Of a DNA stretch of 14,535 nucleotides, positions 7,181-14,433 are shown piece by piece (the first letter of the stretch is position 1; each line of letters opens with the position of its first letter). A program made the translations under genes and the position numbers. The stretch lies in assembly GCA_049515555.1 (NCBI GenBank), contig JBEKTY010000186.1:1-14535 (forward strand), read 5' to 3'. The notes under the pieces are model-generated. The model searched no databases. It saw nothing but the letters and a program-made list of their open reading frames with translations, and was not told the origin of the DNA. The stretch is from JBEKTY01 sp049515555. Lineage in GTDB: Bacteria; Planctomycetota; Planctomycetia; Pirellulales; Thermoguttaceae.

Positions 7181-7189
7181 TGGTATGAT
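7181..7189 (+). promoter_or_regulatory. Possible extended -10 promoter for the membrane protein gene
   Basis: TGGTATGAT matches an extended -10 (TGn followed by a 5-of-6 match to TATAAT) in an AT-rich patch (TATGATATTATATAG) that stands out from the GC-rich surroundings. No good -35 is seen 17 nt upstream, which extended -10 promoters tolerate. Transcription would start near 7196, about 95 nt before the start codon. Confidence 0.4.
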
Positions 7190-7292
7190 ATTATATAGGT
7201 GTCGGCAGGGTGGCCGGGAGTGACGGCGAAAGGGCACCGTCATCGCTTTCCCGGCGGCGTGCCGCGAGAACGGAACACCTGAAGTGGCTACT

Positions 7293-8597
7293 ATGAAAAG
7301 TGAATCGCCCCCGCCTGTCGGGGAGGGGTTGCGTAGAGGATCGTTCCAGATACGGCTCTCTCCCCCCGGCGTTGCGCTGCTGGCACTGCTGTTGATCGGC
7401 CCCTGGGTCGCGGTGGTATTTCTTTTCGTGCAGTGGCGGGGCGGCCCGGCGATGCGTGGGGCCTCGCTTGCCGCGTCGGGGGCTTCGTCTTCCCCGGAGT
7501 CCGTGGATGGCAAGCCCGGTCCCTGGGGCCTGTTGAACCGCGTGCCGATTCGCCTCGATCTGCCCGACGAGTTCGTGTTCGTTCCGCCGGCCCAGCGGCC
7601 GCCCGTCGCCTGGATCTTTCCCGGCTTCACGAAAGAGAAAGCCCTCGAGTTCCTGCAATCGGCCGGCCTGGGCCGCAAGGATCTCGACACTCTGGCGGGG
7701 ACGGCCGTGTGGCGCACCTCGCTGGAGGGCGCTACGGTCGAACCGGGCGATCCGCTGATCCTGAGCCTCGAAGCGGCGACGCGCGCAAAGATCTACCAGT
7801 TGCTCGTGGAATCCTCCGCGAACAGGCGGTTCGTGGATCCCATCTGGTTCCGTCCGCAACAGGTCGACTTAAGGCTCAAGAACAGCGAATTGGCGCCCGC
7901 CTCGATCAAACTGCTCAAGAGCCTGTTGTATCCGCAGGGAGACACGCTGCTGCTGTTCGCCGATTTCGAGCCCGCCTTGCGGCAACTCCCCGACGACAAG
8001 GAACGTCACCGCTTAGTGCAGGCGCTTTCGCGCAAGCGGACGCTCCTGGCCCGATTGCGAGTCAACGCCGACACCAACGTCGAAGCGGTGGCCAACTACT
8101 GGGGCGTGGGCGGGCACCGCAAAGACCTCCTTCCGCTGCTCCGGGCGTTGCAGCGGGTCGAGCAAGGAACCGCCATCAATATCGTCGGCATCCTGCCCGA
8201 CTTCCCCAGAGACCACCTCTATAGCCATCCCTATACGTCGACCGATCCCAAAGGGCCGAAACAAGACTGCTTCTGGTCGGCCATGAACTTCTTCAAGGAT
8301 CCGCCCGACGACCGCTTCAACGACATGGACTACCTGAACCAGGCGCTGAAGTCCCAGTACTACAGCATCCTGAAGCCCTCGCAACTGGGCGACCTGGTGT
8401 TCATCACCACACGCGACGATAAAGTAATCCACGCCGCCAACTACATTGCCGACGACGTTTATTTTACCAAGAATGGTGAGTCTTTTACCCAGCCGTGGCT
8501 GTTCATGGAGTTCGACGACCTGCTCGACACCTACGCGGTGCAGCACCCGACCAGCGGGCCGCTCAAGGTGCTGTATTTCCGGCTGAAAGCGCTTTGA
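7293..8597 (+). CDS. Membrane-anchored protein with putative NlpC/P60-like C-terminal domain
   Basis: A 434-residue protein with no family I can name with certainty. A short cytoplasmic start is followed by one membrane segment (about 26-46, GVALLALLLIGPWVAVVFLF). The rest should face the periplasm. The C-terminal part has the order expected for papain-fold NlpC/P60 hydrolases: Cys326 at the start of a helix (DCFWSAMNFF), then LGDLVFI with Asp367, then His380 in KVIHAANYIADD, followed by a Phe-Thr-Lys-Asn-Gly turn. Such proteins cut peptidoglycan peptides or related amide bonds; here the match is by pattern only. The middle region (about 50-310) is unrecognised. Start: ATG at 7293 (GAAG 8 nt upstream); an in-frame GTG at 7284 is equally possible. 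It converges with the histidine kinase gene, leaving 15 nt between the stops. Confidence 0.75.
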   Translation: MKSESPPPVGEGLRRGSFQIRLSPPGVALLALLLIGPWVAVVFLFVQWRGGPAMRGASLAASGASSSPESVDGKPGPWGLLNRVPIRLDLPDEFVFVPPAQRPPVAWIFPGFTKEKALEFLQSAGLGRKDLDTLAGTAVWRTSLEGATVEPGDPLILSLEAATRAKIYQLLVESSANRRFVDPIWFRPQQVDLRLKNSELAPASIKLLKSLLYPQGDTLLLFADFEPALRQLPDDKERHRLVQALSRKRTLLARLRVNADTNVEAVANYWGVGGHRKDLLPLLRALQRVEQGTAINIVGILPDFPRDHLYSHPYTSTDPKGPKQDCFWSAMNFFKDPPDDRFNDMDYLNQALKSQYYSILKPSQLGDLVFITTRDDKVIHAANYIADDVYFTKNGESFTQPWLFMEFDDLLDTYAVQHPTSGPLKVLYFRLKAL

Positions 8598-8612
8598 GAG
8601 GCGGACTTCGGC

Positions 8613-10235
8613 TCAATTCGCCTGGCCCATCGCCGGCTCGGCGCCGCCGGCGAGCACGGCTTGCAGCGATTCGGGCGACACCGGCTTGACCAGGTGGTGG
8701 TTGAAGCCGGCCTCGCGCGAGCGGCGGCGGTCCTCTTCCTGGCCGTAGCCCGTAACGGCCACCAGCAGCGTCTGCGAGAATTCCGGCTGCCGGCGCAGCT
8801 CCCGCGCCACCTGGTAGCCGCTGATGCCGGGCAGGCCGATGTCCAGCAGGACGACGTCGGGGTGGTAGGTCTTGGCGGCCGTCAGGGCCGTCTCGCCGTC
8901 GTAGACCAGGCACACGTCGTGGTGCCAGCGGACGGCGATCTCGGAGAGGACCTTGCCCGCCGCCTGGTTGTCGTCGACGATCAGCACGCGGCGGCCGGCC
9001 GCCGGGCCGGGCGGTGCATGCCCGTTGTGGCCGGCCGGGGCCGCCCGGGCCGCGGTGGCCGCCAGCGCCGGCAGCCGCACGATGAACTCGCTGCCTCGCT
9101 CCGGCCCGGGGCTGCGGGCCTCGACCTCGCCGCCGTGCATCTCCACCAGGCTGCGGACCAGCGTCAGGCCGATGCCCAAGCCGCCCTGCGACCGCGCCAC
9201 GGAACGGTCGGCCTGGATGAACAGGTCGAAGACCCGCGGCAACAGGTCCGGCTCCATGCCCATGCCGTCGTCGCGGACGCTGACCATCGCCTGTTCGCCC
9301 TGCCGCTCGGCCGAGAGCCAGATGTGGCCGGGCTTGCTGTTGTACTTGGCGGCATTGTTGAGCAGATTGGCGACCACCTGGGCCACGCGCACCGGGTCGG
9401 CCTCGACCCACAGCGGCTCGGCCGGCAGGCTCACCAGCAACTCGTGCCGCTGCGCCTGGATCAGCGGGCGGGCGGTCTCGATGCCCCGCTGGATCATTTC
9501 CGCCAGCGGCAACCGCTCCTTGCGGAGCTGGATCTTCCCGCGCATGATCCGCGACACGTCCAGCAGATCGTCCACCAGCCGCACCATGTGCAGGACCTGG
9601 TGCTTCATCATGCCGCGGGCCCAGGCGGCCGTTGCGGCGTCGACGCCCTCCATCTCCAGCAGGTCCAGGCCGCTGCGGATCGGGGCCAGCGGATTGCGCA
9701 GCTCGTGGGCCAGCATGGCCAGGAACTCGTCCTTGCGGCGATCGGATTGCTTGATCTCGGCATACAGCCGCTCCCGCTCGCTCACGTCTCTGGCCATGCC
9801 CACGAACGTAGTCCGCGGACCGATGCGGAACTCGCTCACCGCCAGGTCCATGGGGAACTCGGAGCCGTCCTTGCGGCGGGCCGTTACCTGGCGGCCGATG
9901 CCGATGATCTTCGCCTCGCCCGTCCGCAGGTAGTTCCGCACGTAGCCGCCGTGTTCGCGCGCCATGCCCTCCGGCATGAGCATGGCCACGTTCCGGCCGA
10001 TCACCTCCTCGGCCTTGTAGCCGAAAATCTTCTCGGCCGCCGGATTGAACGACTCGACTAGGCACTGCTCGCTGATGGTGATGATGCCGTCGACGGCGTG
10101 CTCGACCACGGCGCGGAGCCGCTTCTCGGTTTCCGCCAACTCCTCGATGCGCTGGCCCCACCGCCGCAGCATCTCGTCCAGATCGGCATTCTGCGGGGCG
10201 GGAGCGTCACCAGGGCCATGCGGGAGATCGACCAT
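8613..10235 (-). CDS. Hybrid histidine kinase with FixL-like PAS sensor and C-terminal receiver
   Basis: A 540-residue soluble sensor kinase; no membrane segment or signal peptide is present. A short helix (about 18-40) is followed by a PAS domain (about 38-155) closely resembling the haem PAS of FixL. His95 in REHGGYVRNY aligns with the proximal haem ligand of Bradyrhizobium FixL (His200), and Arg115 in IIGIGRQVT aligns with its distal Arg220; the propionate-binding Arg206 is Asn101 here. HisKA has phospho-acceptor His177 (LAHELRNPL). The ATPase domain has the N box (NLLNNAAKY, 290-298), DDGMG (322-326) and GGLGIGL (351-357). After a Pro/Ala linker a receiver begins at about 415 with Asp421/Asp422, phospho-Asp465, Thr495 and Lys517. 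The gene follows the response regulator by 9 nt, and its GAGGGG ribosome site overlaps that gene's stop, so the two are probably coupled. Oxygen or NO sensing is inferred from the residues. Confidence 0.93.
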   Translation of the reverse strand: MVDLPHGPGDAPAPQNADLDEMLRRWGQRIEELAETEKRLRAVVEHAVDGIITISEQCLVESFNPAAEKIFGYKAEEVIGRNVAMLMPEGMAREHGGYVRNYLRTGEAKIIGIGRQVTARRKDGSEFPMDLAVSEFRIGPRTTFVGMARDVSERERLYAEIKQSDRRKDEFLAMLAHELRNPLAPIRSGLDLLEMEGVDAATAAWARGMMKHQVLHMVRLVDDLLDVSRIMRGKIQLRKERLPLAEMIQRGIETARPLIQAQRHELLVSLPAEPLWVEADPVRVAQVVANLLNNAAKYNSKPGHIWLSAERQGEQAMVSVRDDGMGMEPDLLPRVFDLFIQADRSVARSQGGLGIGLTLVRSLVEMHGGEVEARSPGPERGSEFIVRLPALAATAARAAPAGHNGHAPPGPAAGRRVLIVDDNQAAGKVLSEIAVRWHHDVCLVYDGETALTAAKTYHPDVVLLDIGLPGISGYQVARELRRQPEFSQTLLVAVTGYGQEEDRRRSREAGFNHHLVKPVSPESLQAVLAGGAEPAMGQAN

Positions 10236-10244
10236 CGCGGCCCC

Positions 10245-10646
10245 TCACTCCGGCTTTCCCACAAACTCTTCGATCACCGACAGCAATTCCCCGGAGCCGG
10301 CCGGCTTGGCCAGCACCCGCTGCACCCCCACCGAGACCGCCGGATAGACCGTGTCGATCGTGGGGAATCCGGTGACGAAGACGCCCACCAGGTTGGGCCG
10401 CATCTCCCGGATCCGCCGGTACAGCTCGACGCCGTCCATCCCCGGCATGCGGTAGTCGATCAGCGCCAGGCCGTACTCGCGCTGCCGGATCAGGTCCAAC
10501 GCCGAATGGCCGTCGGCGGCCGTATCCACCTGGTAGCCGCGTAGCGCGAGAATCTTCGATAGGATCTCGCAACTGCTGCGATCGTCGTCCACAATCAGAA
10601 TCCGCTGGCGGGTGGCCACGGATGCTAATGCCTCGGCAAATGCCAT
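10245..10646 (-). CDS. Receiver-only response regulator (CheY-like)
   Basis: A 133-residue protein made of a single receiver domain with no output domain. The acidic pair is in VDDD (20-22), the phospho-acceptor is Asp64 (LIDYRMPGMDG), the switch Thr is Thr91 (FVTG) and the conserved Lys is Lys113 (AKP). It is the first gene of the operon with the hybrid kinase downstream, the likely phosphate donor. Lacking a DNA-binding part, it may act by protein contact or as a phosphate sink. The ATG at 10646 has AGGTGA (complement of 10651-10656) 4 nt upstream. Confidence 0.93.
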   Translation of the reverse strand: MAFAEALASVATRQRILIVDDDRSSCEILSKILALRGYQVDTAADGHSALDLIRQREYGLALIDYRMPGMDGVELYRRIREMRPNLVGVFVTGFPTIDTVYPAVSVGVQRVLAKPAGSGELLSVIEEFVGKPE

Positions 10647-10732
10647 GTCGTCACCTGGTGAGAATCATCTGGGCGGAAATCGAGGAGCAAACACCCTGCC
10701 GGGGACCACTCGCCCCGGCCAACGCTACTTGA

Positions 10733-10760
10733 ATGATAGGCAGCCGGCCCGGCGAGTAAA
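10733..10760 (-). promoter_or_regulatory. Candidate sigma-70-type promoter for the response regulator/kinase operon
   Basis: On the minus strand TTTACT (complement of 10755-10760, 4 of 6 to the -35 consensus) is followed after 16 nt by TATCAT (complement of 10733-10738, 5 of 6 to the -10 consensus). Transcription would start near 10726, about 80 nt before the response regulator ATG. Confidence 0.4.
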
Positions 10761-10852
10761 GGGGGAAACGGCAGGATTCTCGCGCGGCCTTCCGCCGGCC
10801 GGCGACCGCGGCGCAACGGCCCCGCGCGCCGCGGTGCCCGGCCGGCTGGTGG

Positions 10853-10881
10853 TTGACGCGCCAGCCGGGTATGCGAATAAT
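10853..10881 (+). promoter_or_regulatory. Candidate sigma-70-type promoter for the reductase fusion gene
   Basis: TTGACG (10853-10858) and AATAAT (10876-10881) each match the consensus at 5 of 6 positions and are separated by exactly 17 nt. Transcription would start near 10888, giving a leader of about 155 nt that includes the nested palindrome at 10917-11016. CCGGCCGG octamers lie just upstream of the -35 (10838-10845) and near the predicted start (10894-10901). Confidence 0.55.
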
Positions 10882-10916
10882 CTTTCGGCTTGCCCGGCCG
10901 GCCGATAGGTGCTAGG

Positions 10917-11016
10917 GTACTGATTCACTTGAATAGGGCTCTATGATTCTGGGGGTGCCGCTGCTGGCTTGTCCAGCAGTAGTGCCCGCACTGCTGGACA
11001 AGCCAGCAGTGGCACC
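10917..11016 (+). repeat. Dispersed nested-palindrome element, copy 2
   Basis: The palindrome arms 10954-10980 and 10990-11016 are 27 bp with one mismatch and a 9-nt loop; each arm is again internally palindromic. The leader from GTACTG (10917-10922) through TATGATTCTGGGGG (10942-10955) matches that of copy 1 at most positions, with mainly transition differences. The copies are in opposite orientation, and the shorter loop explains the smaller size here. This copy lies in the predicted mRNA leader of the reductase fusion, ending 25 nt before its start codon. Confidence 0.85.
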
Positions 11017-11041
11017 CGCGCGCCCACAGAAAGGTCCTCTG

Positions 11042-14000
11042 ATGCAGCGCAACTTGCAACACCGGCGGCGCAGTGACGAAGAGGCGATCAAGGAAGGCGG
11101 CCTGGTGCTGGACTTCGACGAGATTGCCCGCAAGGGCGCCATCTCGCGCGAGGAGCTGCTCATCGCCAAGGGCTATGGCATATATCAATCGCGGCAGCCG
11201 GGCACGCACATGGCGCGGGTGGTGATTCCCGGCGGGCAGATGACTTCGGTCGAGGCGCGGGCCTTGGCCCGCATCTCGGCCCGCTACGCACCCGGCCGCA
11301 TCTCCTTCACCACCCGGCAGACCGCACAATTGCACCGCCTGAAGCTGGCCGATCTGCCGGCCCTGTTGCGCGATGTGCACTCGGCCGGGCTGACCACCTT
11401 TCACGGCTGCGGCGACGTGACGCGCAACGTGGCGGCCTGCCCCTGGGCGGCCATCTGCCCGCATCGCCGCCTCGACGTCCTCCCCTATGCCCGCCACACC
11501 GCTGCGGCCCTCAGCGCTTGCCGCGCCCTGGACAACCTGCCCCGCAAGTTCAAGATCACCTTCTCCGGCTGCCCGGCCATGTGCGGCCAGCCGCTGATCA
11601 ACTGCGTGGGCGTGGTCGCACTGCGCCGCCGCGCGCCCGGCGGCGCCGAGGAGACGGGCTTCCAGGTGTTCATCGGCGGCGGCCTGAGCTGGCGGCCCTT
11701 CGTGGCCCAGCCGCTGTACGGCTTCGTGCCGGCCGGGCAGATCGTCGACGTCTGCCGCGCGGTGGGACTGCTCTTCCGCGACCACGGCGACCGCTGCCGG
11801 CGGATGTACGCGCGGCTCAAGTTCGTCGTCCATCGCCTGGGCATCGGCCGCTGCCGGCAACTGGCGGATGAGATCCTCGATCACGAGCATATCGACCGCA
11901 GCCGGATCGAAGCGGCGGCGGTGGAAGATTGCGGCCCCGGGGTGCCCGAGCGGCCGCTCGCTGCCCCTGAGCCGCGGGGCAGCGACGGCCTGGCCATCCA
12001 GCAGATCAAGATCCCCAAGGGCGAGCTGGCCTCCGAGCACCTCGAGCGGATCGCCGATCTGGCCGAATGTTACGCCGACAAACACGTCTACAGCACCAAT
12101 CGCCAGAACCTCGAGTTGCACGGCGTGCTGCCGCAGCGGGCGGCCGAGCTCGAGCAGCACATCCGCAGCCTGGGCCTGGAGACCGCCGACTTCTACGGCC
12201 TGACCGACGTGGTCAGTTGCGTGGGCACGACCTATTGCCCGCTGGCCGTTTCCGGCACGCACCGCATGTTCGACCTCCTCCAGGAGCTGGTGCATGCGGA
12301 GAAGTACGCGCCCATCCGCGGCGGCGTGTTGCTGAACATCACCGGCTGCCCGAACTCGTGTTCGCCCTACCGCATCGCCGACATCGGTCTGCGGGGCCTG
12401 CGCATTCGCGGCCTGACCGGCTCCAGCGACGGCTACCAGGTGACCGTGGGCGGCACGCAGAGCCGCTTCGGCGAGCCGCTGGGCGAGTTCAAGACCGCCG
12501 ACTGCCCGCCGGTCGTGGCCGCCATCCTCGACACGTTCCTGGCTATTCGCCAGGGCGACGAGAGCCTGGCCCACAGCGTCGCCCGAGCGGGCATCGCACC
12601 CTATCGCGCCGCCGTCGAGGCCCTCGAGCTGCGCTACGAAAAAGCGGTCAATCCCCTGGAACTGTCGGTCGCCAGCGGCCCGGCCCGCACACCGCTGGAC
12701 CGCAAGACACTGCTCCGCGACGTCCCCTGCCGGCGGGCCTGCCCGGCCGAAACCGACATCCCCGCTTACATCCGCCACGTCGCCCGGGGCGACTGCGACG
12801 AGGCCCACCGCATCAACCAGGAAGACAACGTCTTCCCGGGCGTGCTGGGGCGGATCTGCACCCGGCCCTGCGAAAGCCGCTGCCGCTATCAATGGACCAG
12901 CATCCAGGGGCCGGTGCGGATCTGCCACCTGAAACGCGTCGCGGCCGACCGGCAGAGCCGGCCCAGCCGCCCGCTGCCCGCCTATTTCGGCCCCTCCGGA
13001 AAACGTGTGACGATCATCGGCGGCGGGCCGGCCGGACTGGCCGCCGGTAGGGAGCTGAAACGACTCGGCCACGCCGTTACCCTCCTGGAGCGCGAGTCGT
13101 ACCTGGGCGGGCAGATGCGGATCGGCGTGCCCGTCTTCCGCCTGCCCCGCGACATCCTGGAGGAAGACATCCAGGCCGTGGTCCAAAGCGGCATCGAAGT
13201 CTGCCTCGGCCGGTCGGTCGACGTCGCCCGTTTGCAAGAGCTGCTCGGCCAGGCCGATGCGCTGCTGCTGGCCGCCGGCGCCAACCAGCCGCGCGGGCTG
13301 ACCCTGGCGGGCCTGCCCCCGGGCATGGGCCTCGAAGGGCTGCGCTTCCTCAAGCACTACAACGACGACCTCCCCCTGCCCCTCGCGGGCGACGTGCTGG
13401 TGATCGGCGGCGGCTTTACCGCCGTAGACTGCGCCCGGGCGGCCCGACGCCTGGCCGGGCCCGGCCCCGCCGTAACCATCGTCTACCGCCGGGGCGAGGC
13501 ACAAATGGCCGCCAGCCGCGAGGAACTGCACCAGTTGCACCTCGAGCACGTCGGCGTCGAGACCCTGGCCACGCCCCTGGCCGCCCAACTCAACGGTGGC
13601 GGCCGCCTCCAAGCCGTCACCTTCCAGCGCAATGTCCTGCGCGAGGCCGGCCCGGGCCAGAAACCGGATTTCCTGCCCGTCCCCGACAGCCACTTCACCT
13701 TGCCCTGCAACACGCTGATTTACGCCATCGGCCAGACCCGCGACGGCCGCCTCCTGCCGCCGGAGGTGCAGATCACCGGCCGGCACCAGACCAGCGCGGC
13801 GGGCCTGTTCGTGGCCGGCGATTTCTCCTCCGGCAACGCCGACGTGATCAGCGCCGTAGCCGACGGGAAGTCGGTGGCCTTGGAGATTGATCAGTTCCTC
13901 ATGGGCCGGCAGCGCCGCCGGCCGTTCGTGGCGGTCGAGGCGGCGGAGACCACCGGCCGGCTGCGCGATCACGACCTGGTCGATCCGCCCGAGATGCCCG

Positions 14001-14380
14001 TCCTGCCGCTCGACCTGCGCAAAGGCAACCAGGAGGTCGAGCTGGGGCTGGCCGCCGAGGCCGCCCAGGTGCACGCCTGGCGGTGCTATCTGTGCAACGT
14101 CAAGTTCGAGATCGATCAGGACAAGTGCATCCACTGCGATTGGTGCATCAAGGTCTCGCCGCGCGATTGCATCCGGCGGCTCAGCCACCTGGAACTGGAC
14201 GCCGACGGCGCGCCGCTGCGTTATACCGAAGTGCCGGCCTCCGAACCCGACGCCGCCACCTACATCTGGATCGACAGCGATAACTGCATCCGCTGCGGCA
14301 ACTGCTTCAACGTCTGCCCCGTCGACGCCATCTCCGTCCGCAAGATGACCGCCGCCGCGGAAAACTGCCCCGGCGGTTAG
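11042..14380 (+). CDS. Fusion enzyme: siroheme nitrite/sulfite reductase, GltD-type NAD(P)H/FAD oxidoreductase, ferredoxin
   Basis: A 1112-residue cytoplasmic redox enzyme. Residues of about 1-545 form a complete two-half nitrite/sulfite reductase: FTTRQTAQLH (about 90), GCGDVTRNV (122-130), IGGGLS, then STNRQNLELHG and the siroheme-[4Fe-4S] ligands Cys393/Cys399 (C-x5-C) and Cys436/Cys440 (C-x3-C). Residues of about 555-950 are a GltD-like module: Fe-S cysteines (563, 567, 606, 610, 614), FAD site GGGPAG (660-665), nucleotide site GGGFTA (789-794) and the FAD motif GLFVAGD (921-927). Residues of about 1010-1100 hold ferredoxin motifs: C1015xxC, C1029xxCxxC with a later Cys1043, and a standard C1082xxCxxCxxxCP. 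Electrons could pass from NAD(P)H via FAD and Fe-S to siroheme within one chain, reducing nitrite to ammonium or sulfite to sulfide; the substrate is not resolved. The ATG at 11042 (AGAAAGG 7 nt upstream) is chosen because the earlier in-frame ATG (10943) lies in a repeat element. Confidence 0.92.
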   Translation: MQRNLQHRRRSDEEAIKEGGLVLDFDEIARKGAISREELLIAKGYGIYQSRQPGTHMARVVIPGGQMTSVEARALARISARYAPGRISFTTRQTAQLHRLKLADLPALLRDVHSAGLTTFHGCGDVTRNVAACPWAAICPHRRLDVLPYARHTAAALSACRALDNLPRKFKITFSGCPAMCGQPLINCVGVVALRRRAPGGAEETGFQVFIGGGLSWRPFVAQPLYGFVPAGQIVDVCRAVGLLFRDHGDRCRRMYARLKFVVHRLGIGRCRQLADEILDHEHIDRSRIEAAAVEDCGPGVPERPLAAPEPRGSDGLAIQQIKIPKGELASEHLERIADLAECYADKHVYSTNRQNLELHGVLPQRAAELEQHIRSLGLETADFYGLTDVVSCVGTTYCPLAVSGTHRMFDLLQELVHAEKYAPIRGGVLLNITGCPNSCSPYRIADIGLRGLRIRGLTGSSDGYQVTVGGTQSRFGEPLGEFKTADCPPVVAAILDTFLAIRQGDESLAHSVARAGIAPYRAAVEALELRYEKAVNPLELSVASGPARTPLDRKTLLRDVPCRRACPAETDIPAYIRHVARGDCDEAHRINQEDNVFPGVLGRICTRPCESRCRYQWTSIQGPVRICHLKRVAADRQSRPSRPLPAYFGPSGKRVTIIGGGPAGLAAGRELKRLGHAVTLLERESYLGGQMRIGVPVFRLPRDILEEDIQAVVQSGIEVCLGRSVDVARLQELLGQADALLLAAGANQPRGLTLAGLPPGMGLEGLRFLKHYNDDLPLPLAGDVLVIGGGFTAVDCARAARRLAGPGPAVTIVYRRGEAQMAASREELHQLHLEHVGVETLATPLAAQLNGGGRLQAVTFQRNVLREAGPGQKPDFLPVPDSHFTLPCNTLIYAIGQTRDGRLLPPEVQITGRHQTSAAGLFVAGDFSSGNADVISAVADGKSVALEIDQFLMGRQRRRPFVAVEAAETTGRLRDHDLVDPPEMPVLPLDLRKGNQEVELGLAAEAAQVHAWRCYLCNVKFEIDQDKCIHCDWCIKVSPRDCIRRLSHLELDADGAPLRYTEVPASEPDAATYIWIDSDNCIRCGNCFNVCPVDAISVRKMTAAAENCPGG

Positions 14381-14433
14381 CGGCGGGGTTAACCATCCAA
14401 GGCATGGACGGGTATTAGTATTACTGCGCAAGT

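Larger units (their letters stand above)
6771..7283. other. Intergenic region with terminator-like hairpin and dispersed palindrome
   Basis: These 513 bases between the repeat protein and the next plus-strand gene contain a GC-rich hairpin (6830-6862), a dispersed nested-palindrome element (6952-7068) and an extended -10 promoter-like site (7181-7189). Short open frames here, including the tail of an out-of-frame reading of the repeat protein, show no protein-like composition. No gene is called. Confidence 0.6.
10647..11041. other. Divergent control region between the sensor operon and the reductase fusion
   Basis: These 395 bases contain a promoter candidate in each direction (10733-10760 minus, 10853-10881 plus), a dispersed nested-palindrome element (10917-11016), and three copies of the octamer CCGGCCGG (10795, 10838, 10894; the first lies within a perfect 12-bp palindrome at 10793-10804). 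The octamers lie around the plus-strand promoter and might be operator sites, although such GC-rich octamers may also be common by chance here. No gene is called. Confidence 0.6.

Noticed and set aside
8563..10161. A 532-residue minus-strand frame overlapping the histidine kinase in another phase
   Set aside because: The composition is Gly/Arg/Pro-rich without motifs, while the other phase has all histidine kinase and receiver residues.
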